In this document: positions 1-9,026 of the stretch, piece by piece
Layout of the letters: every line of letters starts with the position of its first letter
Position numbering within the stretch: position 1 is the first letter of the stretch
Assembly: GCF_003668875.1 (NCBI RefSeq)
Contig: NZ_RAWM01000020.1
Location: 1 to 64,000 of the forward strand
DNA from: Corallococcus interemptor
GTDB taxonomy: Bacteria > Myxococcota > Myxococcia > Myxococcales > Myxococcaceae
Length of the DNA: 64,000 nucleotides
Direction: 5' to 3'
Notes under the pieces: generated by a model
Databases searched by the model: none
The model's input: only the letters and a program-made list of their open reading frames with translations
Told to the model about the DNA's origin: nothing
Made by a program: the position numbers and the translations under genes

Positions 1-127
1 ATGCTGAAGATTTTGGAGAAGCGCTCCCCCGCGGAGCGCCACGCCATCGCGCAGCAGTACGCGGACATGAACGGCGGCGTGCCGGCGGGCCAGAAGCCCG
101 AGGACGTGCTGCTCGCCCGCCTGGGCC
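1..127 (+). repeat. Exact 127-bp copy of positions 485-611
   Basis: Bases 1-127 are identical to 485-611, which encode the second annexin repeat. The edge copy is in a different reading frame from the downstream gene and runs directly into an inverted repeat. Perfect identity plus a frame offset fits an assembly join or a very recent duplication better than an old functional repeat. Confidence 0.9.
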
Positions 128-194
128 TGGGTGTACTCCGGCGCGGCCCCGGCTCCCGCCCCGGCCGCGCCGGAGTACACCCAGGCCCAGGCGG
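117..194. repeat. 32-bp perfect inverted repeat, 14-nt loop
   Basis: Arms 117-148 and 163-194 are perfect reverse complements around a GC-rich 14-nt loop. The right arm encodes the start of the annexin gene (APEYTQAQA). The left arm overlaps the last 11 bp of the 127-bp duplicate. It could be a foldback artefact at a contig end or a real cruciform. Confidence 0.9.
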
Positions 195-3100
195 ACAAGG
201 ACGCCAGCGCCCTGCGTGAGGCCATGGACGGCGGCATGACCGGGTGGGGCACCGACGAGGACAAGCTCTTCCGGACGCTCGAGGGCAAGACGCCCGCGCA
301 GATCGCGATGATCCGCCAGAGCTACCAGGACCACTACGGCAAGAACCTGGACGCCAAGATCCGCGACGAGCTGGGCGGCTCCGACCTGCAGCGCGCGGAA
401 GGCCTGCTCCAGGGCAACGGCGCGAAGAGCGACGCGGTCAACCTCCAGTCCGAGATGGACAGCGTCTTCGGCTCCAACGAGGACATGCTGAAGATTTTGG
501 AGAAGCGCTCCCCCGCGGAGCGCCACGCCATCGCGCAGCAGTACGCGGACATGAACGGCGGCGTGCCGGCGGGCCAGAAGCCCGAGGACGTGCTGCTCGC
601 CCGCCTGGGCCGCGAGATGGACGGCGCGCAGCTGGACCGCGCGCGGAGCATGCTCGGCGCGGGTCGGGCGTCCACGCCCGCGGAGGCCAACGCGCTGGAG
701 ACGCGCGCGCTCAAGGCCGGCCTGGAAGAGGACATGGCCGGCTGGGGCACCGACGAGGGCCGCATCTTCGAGCGCCTGGAGAAGGCCACGCCCGAGCAGC
801 GCGCCGTGCTCGCCCAGGACGAGGGGCTCAAGGCGAAGCTCAAGGACGAGCTGTCCACCGAGGAGTACGACCGCGCCATCGGCCTGATGCAGGGCAACTC
901 CGCCCAGGCGGACGCGGCCCGGCTGCGCGAGGCCATGGGCGGCTTCTTCGGCGCGGACGAGAGCGGCGTGCGCGACATCCTCCAGGGCAAGCAGCCGGAC
1001 GAGGTCAACGCCATCAAGGCCGAGTACCAGCGCCAGACGGGCCAGTCGCTGGACACCCAGGTGCGGGGCTGGAGCGGCGGCGACCGCGACGTCACGCTGC
1101 GCATGCTCAACCCGCCCGCCGCCAACGACGCGGCGGGGCAGGCGGAGGCCTCCGCGGAGCGGCTGTTCCTGGCCATGGACGGCATGGGCACGGACGAGGA
1201 CGCCATCCGCGCCGAGCTGGGCGGCAAGTCCAAGGCGCAGCTGGACGACATCGCCGCCGCGTACCAGGACAAGTACGGCAAGGACCTGCGCGCGGAGCTG
1301 GACGGCGAGCTGGACGGCCGCGACGAGCTGGAGCTGCTCAAGCAGGACTACGACCTGGGCGCCATCGACCCCAACGCCCCCAACGCCGCGCGGGAGCGCG
1401 TGCGCCGGCTGCGCGAGGTCCAGCAGAACGAGTCCGGCTTCGGCGTGAACCTGCTGGACGGCATCCAGCACCTCACCAAGGGCGAGTCCGACAACGACAT
1501 CCTCAACCGCAACCTGGGCCGCGCGGACCAGGCCATCGCCACGGGGGACACCCAGCGCGCGAACACGCTGACGGGCTACGCCACGGACGACCTGAAGGCG
1601 CTCCAGGCCTCCAAGGACTCGCTGGCGGAGACCACGGCCACCGTGGCCGTCGTCGCCGCGACCACCGTCGCCGTCGTCGCCACGGGCGGCGCGGCCACGC
1701 CGCTGGCCATCGCCGGTTACGCGACGGTGGGCGCCACCACGCGCGCGGTGACGTACGCCGCCATCCAGGGTGACGCCGCCGGAGCGCAGGACCTGAGCCG
1801 CCAGGCGCTCATCGGCGCGGTGGAGGGCGGCACGGCCGTGATTCCCATTGGCAAGGGCGCCACCGCCGTCACGGGCGGCACGCGCGCCGCGGCCACCACG
1901 GCCACGGAGGCCGCGGCCCGCACGGCCTTGCGCGAGACCACCGAGGGCACCGTGCGCACCGCCATCAAGCAGGGCGTGAAGGAAGGCGCCTTCGGCGGCG
2001 CGGCCGGTGGCGCCGTGGACGCGGCCACCCAGAGCGAGACGTGGAAGGACGGCGCGCTCACGGGCCTGGGCCGCGTGGGCACCCGCGCGGTGACGGACGG
2101 CACCGTGGGCGCGGTGACGGGCGGCGTGGTGAGCGGCGGCCTGGCCAAGGGCGGGGAGCTGCTCCGCCCGCGTGAAATCCCCGTGCTGCGCAACCCCGAC
2201 CTGCCGGGCAGCACCACCAAGGTGCGCTACGACAACGGCCAGGTGCGCATCGAGGCGGGGCCCACCGCCTCCGCCGCGGACATCGCCGCGCACCAGGAGA
2301 CGGCCCGCCTGCTCCAGAAGTACGAGGGGCCCACCGGGCAGATCCGCCAGCTCAAGGACCGCGTCCAGCAGGCCCTCACCAAGACGCCGGGCTACGGCAC
2401 GCAGGGCTTCGAGTCCAAGCTGGAGGTGCAGAAGCTCAAGAACATCCTGGGCGGCCTGGAGGCGGCGCAGAAGCGCATCGACGACAGCATCGCCAGCATG
2501 AGCGGCAAGCCCACCGCGGCCACCGTCGCCGAGCGCGCGGCGCTCCAGCGCGACATCGCCAACGTGGAGTTCCAGATCGACTTCCACGCGAAGCGGCTGG
2601 ACTCGCTGGCGCCGGGCTCGGGCTCCGTGGCCATGCACGGCACGCCCACCACCACGACGCCGGACTGGCCGGGCGTGGGCGACTCCGTGAACACGCAGCT
2701 CGCGGTGTCGCCGCCGGCGAAGGGGCCCATGTCGCCCGCGGAGCACGCCGCCATCAACGACGTGCGGGCGCCCACGGAGACGAAGGCGCAATTCAAGGCC
2801 CGCCAGGCGGAAGGGCACCGCGCGTACGCGGAGCGCACCTACGACCCCACGACGCGGACCCAGGCCCAGCTCAACCGGGACCTGGACCCGAGCCCCTTCA
2901 CCCAGGTGGATCCGTCCACCGGGAACAAGGTGCCCGTGGAGACGCAGCAGTACGCCAAGGCCCGGGCGCAGCTCGCCGAGCAGGAGATGCTGCGCCGGGC
3001 CATCGTCCGCGAGCAGCAGCTGACCGAGGCCTTCCCCAACGGCCCCACGCTCGACGTGGCCGCCAACGACGTGGCCCACGGCTCGGCCCACAACGCGCAC

Positions 3101-3508
3101 ACCCTGGACCGGCACGGCGCCCAGCTGCCCTACACCTCCGCGGGCCAGCCGCCGGGGACGCGCACCATCGAGAGCCGCGTCACCACCGGCGACGGCTGGG
3201 GCAGCGTGGAGACGAACTCGTTCCAGTGGAACAGCGATGCGCAGATGGACGCGACCATCAACCAGTACGTCCAGGACAACTGGTCCAGCATCAAGGACAA
3301 GCTGATGATGCAGGGCTACGCCGACGAGCTGAACATCCCGGCGCCGCCCGGGACGACGGTGGGCCGGGGCTTCACCCAGGTGAAGGACCCGGTGACGGGC
3401 GCGGTGAGGGCGGCTCCGGCCAACGCGACCACCTACAACATCAAGCTGCGACTGGTCGACGGCGTGCCGCCCCAAGTGGTGGTATTGACCGCGTTCCCTG
3501 GTCCCTGA
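131..3508 (+). CDS. Annexin-repeat protein with C-terminal RNase A-like toxin domain (5' end uncertain)
   Basis: Residues about 36-420 hold five annexin-like repeats, three with the GxGTDE calcium-binding loop (GWGTDE, GWGTDE, GMGTDE) and two degenerate ones. A hydrophobic Ala/Val/Gly stretch follows at about 500-555, then Ala/Gly-rich linker and coiled regions. The last 140 residues start with HTLDRHG (H990, H995) and end in VVVLTAF (T1120, F1122). His, Arg and a terminal T-x-aromatic are the landmarks of the bacterial RNase A-like CdiA-CT family, so I infer an RNA-cleaving polymorphic toxin. Annexin repeats would give calcium-dependent membrane binding. The next gene, 12 bp downstream, is probably its immunity gene. 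The GTG at 131 lies inside a 32-bp inverted repeat, so the true start is not known and may be missing. Confidence 0.75.
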   Translation: MYSGAAPAPAPAAPEYTQAQADKDASALREAMDGGMTGWGTDEDKLFRTLEGKTPAQIAMIRQSYQDHYGKNLDAKIRDELGGSDLQRAEGLLQGNGAKSDAVNLQSEMDSVFGSNEDMLKILEKRSPAERHAIAQQYADMNGGVPAGQKPEDVLLARLGREMDGAQLDRARSMLGAGRASTPAEANALETRALKAGLEEDMAGWGTDEGRIFERLEKATPEQRAVLAQDEGLKAKLKDELSTEEYDRAIGLMQGNSAQADAARLREAMGGFFGADESGVRDILQGKQPDEVNAIKAEYQRQTGQSLDTQVRGWSGGDRDVTLRMLNPPAANDAAGQAEASAERLFLAMDGMGTDEDAIRAELGGKSKAQLDDIAAAYQDKYGKDLRAELDGELDGRDELELLKQDYDLGAIDPNAPNAARERVRRLREVQQNESGFGVNLLDGIQHLTKGESDNDILNRNLGRADQAIATGDTQRANTLTGYATDDLKALQASKDSLAETTATVAVVAATTVAVVATGGAATPLAIAGYATVGATTRAVTYAAIQGDAAGAQDLSRQALIGAVEGGTAVIPIGKGATAVTGGTRAAATTATEAAARTALRETTEGTVRTAIKQGVKEGAFGGAAGGAVDAATQSETWKDGALTGLGRVGTRAVTDGTVGAVTGGVVSGGLAKGGELLRPREIPVLRNPDLPGSTTKVRYDNGQVRIEAGPTASAADIAAHQETARLLQKYEGPTGQIRQLKDRVQQALTKTPGYGTQGFESKLEVQKLKNILGGLEAAQKRIDDSIASMSGKPTAATVAERAALQRDIANVEFQIDFHAKRLDSLAPGSGSVAMHGTPTTTTPDWPGVGDSVNTQLAVSPPAKGPMSPAEHAAINDVRAPTETKAQFKARQAEGHRAYAERTYDPTTRTQAQLNRDLDPSPFTQVDPSTGNKVPVETQQYAKARAQLAEQEMLRRAIVREQQLTEAFPNGPTLDVAANDVAHGSAHNAHTLDRHGAQLPYTSAGQPPGTRTIESRVTTGDGWGSVETNSFQWNSDAQMDATINQYVQDNWSSIKDKLMMQGYADELNIPAPPGTTVGRGFTQVKDPVTGAVRAAPANATTYNIKLRLVDGVPPQVVVLTAFPGP

Positions 3509-3520
3509 GGCGAACTCCCG

Positions 3521-4129
3521 ATGACTACCCTCGAACAGCTCAAGGCGCGCATGGAGGACCTCAAGAGCGCGCCCCCGCTGGAGAAGGCGCGCACCTTCCT
3601 CAAGGCCTACTGCGCGAACAACTCCACCCTGCAGGAGGTGGAGGACCAGGTCCGGCACGCGCTGGGCTTCAACACCATTCCCCTCATGACGGGGCTCGAT
3701 GGGCTGGAGGCCGTCCTCGCCGACAAGAAGGTGCCGGGCGCGGCGCTCGTGACGCTGGCGCGTGAGGACGCGAAGCGCCAGGAGCTGCCCGCCACGCCGG
3801 ACGCCGCCCGGAACTACCTGGGCCAGGTGGTGGCCCTGTTGCGCAAGTACCTGCCGGAGCAGCCCGAACCGGAAGGCGCCGCCGGCTTCGGCATCGACGA
3901 CGTCTACAACCTGCGCGACCCGGCCGGGAAGCTGGAGCGGCTGCGCTGCACCGACATGATTGGCGTGGGGAGCGAGAGCTTCGCGGTGCTCGTGCCGGAG
4001 CACGCCAGCGAGGACAAGGGCCCCTTCACCGTGTACCGCTACCAGGCGGTGCCCGGGCAGCCCTTCAAGTACGACCGCGTGACGGACGCGGCCGTCGTCG
4101 CGAAGGTGCTCAAGGCGTCCCGGAGCTGA
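3521..4129 (+). CDS. Probable immunity protein for the upstream annexin-linked toxin
   Basis: A 202-residue soluble protein with no signal peptide or membrane segment, starting ATG 12 bp after the toxin stop codon. I do not recognise the family. The N-terminal half is helical (LEQLKARMEDL, EKARTFLKAYC); the C-terminal half contains an alternating strand pattern ending in TDAAVVAKVLKAS. The role is inferred only from position and size: in polymorphic toxin loci a small cytosolic protein directly after the toxic C-terminus usually neutralises it. An accessory or chaperone role is possible. Confidence 0.6.
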   Translation: MTTLEQLKARMEDLKSAPPLEKARTFLKAYCANNSTLQEVEDQVRHALGFNTIPLMTGLDGLEAVLADKKVPGAALVTLAREDAKRQELPATPDAARNYLGQVVALLRKYLPEQPEPEGAAGFGIDDVYNLRDPAGKLERLRCTDMIGVGSESFAVLVPEHASEDKGPFTVYRYQAVPGQPFKYDRVTDAAVVAKVLKASRS

Positions 4130-4161
4130 CCCGCGGGGACACCATGCCCCTGCCGCTGCCT

Positions 4162-5034
4162 TTAGCGGCGCGCGTAGGAGCCGGTGCGCAGCTCGTCGAG
4201 GAAGGCCGGCCCCTTGGGCGCCCAGCCCAGCAGCTTCTGCGCCTTCTCCGACGTGAAGCGCTGATCCAACGCCAGCGCGTCCGCGAACGGACCGAACTGC
4301 TTGCGGGCCTCCTCCAGGGGCCACGCCACCGTCTTGCCGGGCACGCCCGCGGCCTCGCTCGCGGCCTGGGCGGCGTCCTTCACCTTCACGCCCGGGCCCT
4401 GGGTGGCGATGAAGACGCTGCCCGCGGGCGCCTTCTCCACGGCGCGCACGTAGAGGTCCGCCAGGTCGTCCACGAAGACCACCGCCCAGTGGTTCTCCCC
4501 CGTGCCCACGTAGCGCACGGCGCCCCCGTCCTTCACGGACGCGCCGAGCATCGCGGGGATGCCGGTGCCCTGCCCGTAGACGACGCCCGGACGCAGGACG
4601 ATGCCGCGCACGCCCGGCGTGCTCAGCGCGCGCTGCTCGACGGCGGGACGCCACGCGACGATGGGCGTCGAGTTCAGCGGCGAGTCCTCGTGGGCCACGC
4701 CCTGCGTGTGGCCGTGCACCCAGACGCCGCTCGTGTAGAGGAACGTCTTGTTCGTGCCCTGGAGCGCGTCCAGCACCGCCGCCACGGCCGGGCCGTCCAC
4801 GTCCTTGTCATTGGACGTCGCGGTCCAGATGACCGCGTCCACGTCCTTCACCGCGGCGGCCAGCCCCGCCGGGTCCTTCAGGTCGCCCCGCACCACCTGG
4901 ACGCCCCTGGCGGCCAGCTTGCCCCGAGCCTCGTCCGACCGCGCCAGCCCCGCCACCGTGTGTCCCGCGCGCTTGAGCGCGTCCACGACCGCCGCACCGA
5001 TGTAGCCCGTCGCGCCCGTCACCAGGATTCTCAT
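4162..5034 (-). CDS. NAD(P)-dependent epimerase/reductase of the extended SDR family (copy 1)
   Basis: A 290-residue Rossmann protein starting MRILVTGATGYIG, the GxxGxxG dinucleotide-binding loop of NmrA-like or atypical extended SDRs. ATG at 5034 is preceded by AAGGGG at a good distance. It is a close paralogue of the gene at 10359-11234: the same order of blocks is present (DVDAVIWTATSN, FLYTSGVWVHGHTQG, AVEQRALSTPGVRG, FTSEKAQKLLGW). Substrate unknown; an NAD(P)H-dependent reductase or epimerase acting on a small metabolite in the cytosol is likely. It is convergent with the toxin-immunity pair and not obviously in an operon. Confidence 0.8.
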   Translation of the reverse strand: MRILVTGATGYIGAAVVDALKRAGHTVAGLARSDEARGKLAARGVQVVRGDLKDPAGLAAAVKDVDAVIWTATSNDKDVDGPAVAAVLDALQGTNKTFLYTSGVWVHGHTQGVAHEDSPLNSTPIVAWRPAVEQRALSTPGVRGIVLRPGVVYGQGTGIPAMLGASVKDGGAVRYVGTGENHWAVVFVDDLADLYVRAVEKAPAGSVFIATQGPGVKVKDAAQAASEAAGVPGKTVAWPLEEARKQFGPFADALALDQRFTSEKAQKLLGWAPKGPAFLDELRTGSYARR

Positions 5035-5124
5035 GGTCCACCCCTTCTTTGGGTTTCAGGTTCGCGCCCCTGGATGCACCAGGGCCCTCCGGGTTTCACA
5101 CCGCCTGGAGTACGGTGGGGGCCC

Positions 5125-5610
5125 ATGAGCTTCGCCGACAAGATGCGCGCCTGGATGCCCCTGCATGAGAACGGCGTCAGCCGCACCGCCCACTTCATGG
5201 GGGCCTACCTCTTCACGTTCGCCCTGCTGGTGCCGCTGTGCTGGGTGCGCGTCCCCGGCACGCCGCTGACCGCCGCGCACCTGCTGGTGGCCGCGGTGGC
5301 CGTGTACGCCCTGACGCTGGAATGGACCGCGGGCCTGCTCATGGCCGTGCCGCTGGTGCCCACGCTGTTCGCCGCGGAAGGAGTGGCCCGGCTCCCCACG
5401 GGGACGGCCGCGGGCATTGCCGTAAGCGTGATGGTGTTCCGCTTCGCGATGGTGGTGGGCGCGCACGTCCTCTTCGAGAAGAAGACCCACGGCCTGTCCC
5501 TGGGCGGCCCCCTGCTCTTCTTCATCGAACCCGTGTACCTGCTCACCCTGGCGCTCTTCGCGCTGGGCCTCAAGCAGGACCTGCGCTCGCGCGTGGCCGC
5601 CAGCGCCTGA
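5125..5610 (+). CDS. DUF962/Mpo1-like membrane protein
   Basis: A 161-residue polytopic membrane protein with about four hydrophobic segments. The N-terminal HENGVSRTAHFMG resembles the HxxxxNRxxHxxG signature of the DUF962/Mpo1 family, and HVLFEKKTHG near residue 115 resembles the second conserved GHxxFE block. Yeast Mpo1 is an Fe-dependent dioxygenase that oxidises 2-hydroxy fatty acids, and the conserved histidines here would serve as metal ligands. Start chosen at ATG 5125 because upstream in-frame sequence is antisense to the epimerase gene. It stands alone on the plus strand and faces the EamA gene. Confidence 0.65.
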   Translation: MSFADKMRAWMPLHENGVSRTAHFMGAYLFTFALLVPLCWVRVPGTPLTAAHLLVAAVAVYALTLEWTAGLLMAVPLVPTLFAAEGVARLPTGTAAGIAVSVMVFRFAMVVGAHVLFEKKTHGLSLGGPLLFFIEPVYLLTLALFALGLKQDLRSRVAASA

Positions 5611-5626
5611 GGCGCCCGCCCTCAGG
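5606..5626. terminator. Hairpin between convergent genes
   Basis: CCTGAGG (5606-5612) and CCTCAGG (5620-5626) form a 7-bp stem spanning the two facing stop codons. There is no T tract, so termination activity is only a guess. Confidence 0.35.
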
Positions 5627-6527
5627 GGGCCCGGGCATTCACCATGGCGATGCCCGCCAGGATGACGCCGATGGCCAGCAGCATGGGCAGCGTCAGGTGC
5701 TCGTTGAAGAAGAGCAGCCCGGACACCACCCCCGTCGCGGAGACGACGTAGCCGAACTGGCTGAAGTACACCGGGTCCGCGACGCGCTGGAAGTGGAAGT
5801 ACACGCGGTAGCCCAGGCTGGTGAAGACGCACTGGGCCAGGATGACCGTCCAGCCCGCCATGCCGGGACGGGTCAGCCCCCCGTTCGCCACGAGCAGCGG
5901 CAGGAGCGCGAGCGCACCGCCCAGCAGCATGCCTCCCGCGAGGAGGCTGACGGGCGCGCCCTTCGGCATGCGCAGCTTCCGGTACACGTTGCCCGCCGCG
6001 ATGCTGATGGGCGTGCAGAGCGCCAGGGCCAGCCACCAGGCGGAGCCGGAGCCCCCCGCCATGCCCCGCCCCAGCACCAGCAGGGCCGCGCCCGCCAGCC
6101 CCACCACGATGCCCGCGAGCCGCAGGGGCCGGTACCGTTCAATGCCCAGGCCCCAGGCGAAGGCATACGTGAACAGCGGCGGCAGCGTGTACACCAGCGA
6201 CGTCACGCTGGTGCCCACGCTCTGCATGACGATGAAGGTGACGCTGTTGGGCACGGCGACGCTCAGCACGCCAGCGATGAGGCTGTAGCGCAGCACGGGC
6301 CCGGCCTCCGGCGCCTGGGAGGCGCCTCGCGCCCCCGCGAACGCCAGCGCCAGGCCGCTGCCCAGCGCGGGCCAGAACGCGAACGCCAGCGGCGACCAGC
6401 CCTCCGCGCGGGCCACCCGGGACATGGGGAGCATGCTGCCCAGCAGCACGCCGGTGGCGATCAACAAGAGCAGCGGCGCGTCCCCCAGCTGGCGCAGCCG
6501 GCTTCCAACGAGCGTCTGGGTTGTCAT
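5622..6527 (-). CDS. EamA/DMT-family transporter
   Basis: A 301-residue inner-membrane protein with about ten predicted transmembrane segments arranged as two EamA halves, the usual length for drug/metabolite exporters. ATG at 6527 (MTTQTLVGSRLRQLG) is chosen over an upstream in-frame ATG because the longer reading would add a charged 29-residue tail that overlaps the preceding gene. The stop of the upstream beta-barrel gene (6541) lies 13 bp away, so the two are probably co-transcribed. Substrate cannot be predicted. Confidence 0.8.
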   Translation of the reverse strand: MTTQTLVGSRLRQLGDAPLLLLIATGVLLGSMLPMSRVARAEGWSPLAFAFWPALGSGLALAFAGARGASQAPEAGPVLRYSLIAGVLSVAVPNSVTFIVMQSVGTSVTSLVYTLPPLFTYAFAWGLGIERYRPLRLAGIVVGLAGAALLVLGRGMAGGSGSAWWLALALCTPISIAAGNVYRKLRMPKGAPVSLLAGGMLLGGALALLPLLVANGGLTRPGMAGWTVILAQCVFTSLGYRVYFHFQRVADPVYFSQFGYVVSATGVVSGLLFFNEHLTLPMLLAIGVILAGIAMVNARAP

Positions 6528-6540
6528 GGGCGGGCGTCCG

Positions 6541-7374
6541 TCAGAAGGTGGTGCCCAGCGCCAGCGCCGCCGCCCAGAGGCCGTTGTCGGAGAAGGCGAA
6601 GCCCAACGGCGCATCCAGGTTCATCACCAGCCGCCCCTCCACGAAGCCCGCCGTGCCGTACACCCGGACGTGGGGGATGAGCGCCAGGAAGGTGGGGTCC
6701 GCGCCCTCCGCCGCCGTCGACACGTAGATGGCCTGGAAGGTGGAGCCCAGGAGGACGTGCGAGCTCAGGTCCACGGCCGCCGTGCCGGAGACCTGGAAGA
6801 CCGCGTCCACCCGCTGGCCGCGCTTCTCCGACAGCTGGGCGGACATGGGGATGCGCCCGTCCAGGGCGAAGCGCCACCGTCCCTGGCGCAGCGCCGCGTC
6901 CGCCCAGGGCGTCAGGCCCAGGAGCCCCGGGGCCACCAGGCTGAAGCCGCTGTTGCCGCGCAGCGTGGCCGCGCGCCGCAGCAGCGCCGAGCCGAAGTCG
7001 TCCGGGTCGGTGATCAGCGTGAAGGGCAGCACCAGGTTGCCGCCCGTGCGGACCTTCAGCGCGCCGTCGTCGTACAGCACGCCGCCCAGGCCCACGGACG
7101 GGTTGCCCGCCTGGAACGCGGTGGGGCCTCCGGCCCGTGACGGCGCGTAGGCGAACAGCCATGCGGCGTTGAGGCTCACGCGCTCCGACAGCGACAGGGA
7201 CCCGGAGAGCGCGGGCGCGAACACCGTCGTGGGCTGCCCGTTGAGCGTCCCGGAGTAGGCATACGTCTCATAGAGCAGGGCATTCGGAGGACGCGGCGCG
7301 GGGTCCGCGGCCAGGACCTCCGGGGCGGCGAGGAGCAGCGCGGCGGCGCAGAGACAGCGGATGAGTGGGTTCAT
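6541..7374 (-). CDS. Secreted outer-membrane beta-barrel-like protein
   Basis: A 277-residue protein with a clear signal peptide (MNPLIRCLCAAALLLAAPEVLA, cleavage after ALA). The mature part is made of alternating amphipathic strands and ends with an aromatic residue (ALALGTTF), as expected for a protein inserted by the BAM machinery. No specific family is recognised; it resembles uncharacterised myxobacterial barrel proteins annotated as outer membrane proteins. It probably forms an operon with the downstream EamA transporter. Confidence 0.65.
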   Translation of the reverse strand: MNPLIRCLCAAALLLAAPEVLAADPAPRPPNALLYETYAYSGTLNGQPTTVFAPALSGSLSLSERVSLNAAWLFAYAPSRAGGPTAFQAGNPSVGLGGVLYDDGALKVRTGGNLVLPFTLITDPDDFGSALLRRAATLRGNSGFSLVAPGLLGLTPWADAALRQGRWRFALDGRIPMSAQLSEKRGQRVDAVFQVSGTAAVDLSSHVLLGSTFQAIYVSTAAEGADPTFLALIPHVRVYGTAGFVEGRLVMNLDAPLGFAFSDNGLWAAALALGTTF

Positions 7375-7416
7375 GGCGAAGGACGCAAGGGAAGCAGGAA
7401 GAAGGAAGGAGGAAGG

Positions 7417-8310
7417 TCACGGGCCCGGGGCCGCCCAGGTGGCGCCGAACTCGAGCAGCTCGGGCAGCAGGTCCCGGCCCAGGGTGAAGGCCATGCCCAG
7501 CGGAGCGCACACGCCGCGCTCCAGCGCCGTGGGCGCGTTGGAGGACGCCTCCAGGGGCTCGGGGGTGGCGGGAGGACAGGCGGCATCGAACCGGCCATGG
7601 GACGGACGCAGCTGGTGCGGCACGTCCGGCAGCGCCTCGGCCACCGCCCGGACGATGGGGGCCTGCCCGTCGGAGACGACGCCCACGACGGGCACGTCCA
7701 GCGCGCGCACCAGCGTCTGGAGGTGCTCCACCAGCGCCCCGGCCCGGGGCTCCGGCAGGCTCCAGGCCGCCAGGACCTCGGAGGACAGGCAGTCTCGCGC
7801 CACCCAGAGCACGGCGTCGCCCGCCTCCGGGACCAGGCCGCTCAGGGCCAGCACCACGCGGCCCAGCCTGCGCGTCACCGCCTGGAGCCGCGCGGGGTCC
7901 AGGGACCGGGGGGACAGCAGGGCGTCATAGCGCTCCAGCAGGTTGGAGACGCTGCGCGCGGAGATGGGCACGTCCCGGGCACGCAGGGCGGCGTGGATGG
8001 CGGGCACGCTGCGCTTCTCCTGGTGGCGCAGCGCCCCGATGAGGGCGATGACGTCCAGGCCGAACTCGTGCTCCGGCAGGACCCACAGCCCCTCCTCCTC
8101 CGCGCGGATGGCCTTCTGGCGCAGCGGACACCCCTCGCGGTGACACACCCGGACCTGCACCTTGAGCGCGACGACGCCGTTGAGCGTCACCACGTTGCGG
8201 CGGGCCCGGTAGTCCGCCGGCACCCGTCCACCACAGGCGGCGCACTGCCGCCTTCGATTGTCGAGCCCCACAAGCCGGCTGGCCGGGGGATGTCCGGTGG
8301 TCCGCGCCAT
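7417..8310 (-). CDS. Transposase-derived protein, C-terminally degenerate
   Basis: A 297-residue protein with an N-terminal zinc-binding module (CAACGG and CHREGCPL), a helix-turn-helix-like segment (ISARSVSNLLERYDAL) and part of a DDE-type core: WVARD then VVSDGQAPIVRAVAEALPDVPHQL. In intact relatives the last block is followed by a conserved HFH region and a long helical domain with the catalytic Glu; here the sequence diverges at RPSHGRFDAA and stops about 60 residues later. I infer an inactive remnant or domesticated fragment. No terminal inverted repeats were found nearby. Confidence 0.6.
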   Translation of the reverse strand: MARTTGHPPASRLVGLDNRRRQCAACGGRVPADYRARRNVVTLNGVVALKVQVRVCHREGCPLRQKAIRAEEEGLWVLPEHEFGLDVIALIGALRHQEKRSVPAIHAALRARDVPISARSVSNLLERYDALLSPRSLDPARLQAVTRRLGRVVLALSGLVPEAGDAVLWVARDCLSSEVLAAWSLPEPRAGALVEHLQTLVRALDVPVVGVVSDGQAPIVRAVAEALPDVPHQLRPSHGRFDAACPPATPEPLEASSNAPTALERGVCAPLGMAFTLGRDLLPELLEFGATWAAPGP

Positions 8311-8361
8311 GACGCCACTCCCTGGGAAGGCGGCACCGCCGCAGGCCGGTGCCAGACGTGG

Positions 8362-8991
8362 CTAGGGCGTGTTGCCCGCGGCCGACTTCACCGGCTGCGC
8401 CGGCTGCTTCTTCACGAGCTCGATCTCCAGCGTGATGGAGACCTCCTCGCCCACCGCCACGCCGCCCGTCTCCAGCGCGGCGTTCCACTTCAGGCCGAAG
8501 TCCTTGCGGGCGATCTTCGTGGTGGCCGTGCCGCCCCGCTTCACGTTGCCGTACGGGTCCTTCGACTCCACGTCGAACCCGTCCAGCTGCAACACCACCG
8601 GCTTCTTCACGCCGCGGATGGTGAGGTCGCCCGTCAGCTTCAGGCCGTCACCGGACTTCTCCACCTTCGTGGACTTGAACGTGAGCGTGGGGAACTTCGT
8701 GACGTCGAAGAAGTCCGGCCCTCGCAGGTGCTCGTCGCGCGAGGCGTCGTTGGTGGTGACGGTGGTGGCGTCGATGACGGCCTCCACCGACGACTTCGTC
8801 AGGTCCTTCTCGTCCAGCTGCACCGTGCCGGTCACCTTGGAGAAGGAGCCGCGCACGTTGGACACCATCATGTGCTTCACGGAGAAGAGGGCGGACGAGT
8901 TCGTCGGGTGGATGTCGTACGCGGTGGCGCCGGCCAGCGAGGGCACGGCGAGGGTGGCCACGAGGGCCAGGGACTTGAGGAACGGCGTCAT
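8362..8991 (-). CDS. YceI-family periplasmic lipid-binding protein
   Basis: A 209-residue protein with a signal peptide (MTPFLKSLALVATLAVPSLAGA) and the full YceI lipocalin-like barrel: YDIHPTNSSALFSVKHMMVSNVRGSF at the start, DPYGNVKRGGTATTKIARKDFGLKWN near the end. YceI proteins bind isoprenoid or amide lipids in the periplasm. A charged, Lys-rich tail (VKKQPAQPVKSA) is added. ATG at 8991 gives the signal peptide directly. It follows the HMG-CoA synthase gene by 35 bp on the same strand; whether the isoprenoid link is meaningful is inference. Confidence 0.9.
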   Translation of the reverse strand: MTPFLKSLALVATLAVPSLAGATAYDIHPTNSSALFSVKHMMVSNVRGSFSKVTGTVQLDEKDLTKSSVEAVIDATTVTTNDASRDEHLRGPDFFDVTKFPTLTFKSTKVEKSGDGLKLTGDLTIRGVKKPVVLQLDGFDVESKDPYGNVKRGGTATTKIARKDFGLKWNAALETGGVAVGEEVSITLEIELVKKQPAQPVKSAAGNTP

Positions 8992-9026
8992 GGGGCGTGT
9001 CTCCAACAGGAAAGGGGAATGGCGCT

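Noticed and set aside
7417-8310. An intact insertion sequence
   Set aside because: The transposase lacks its C-terminal catalytic part, and I found no terminal inverted repeats or target-site duplication.
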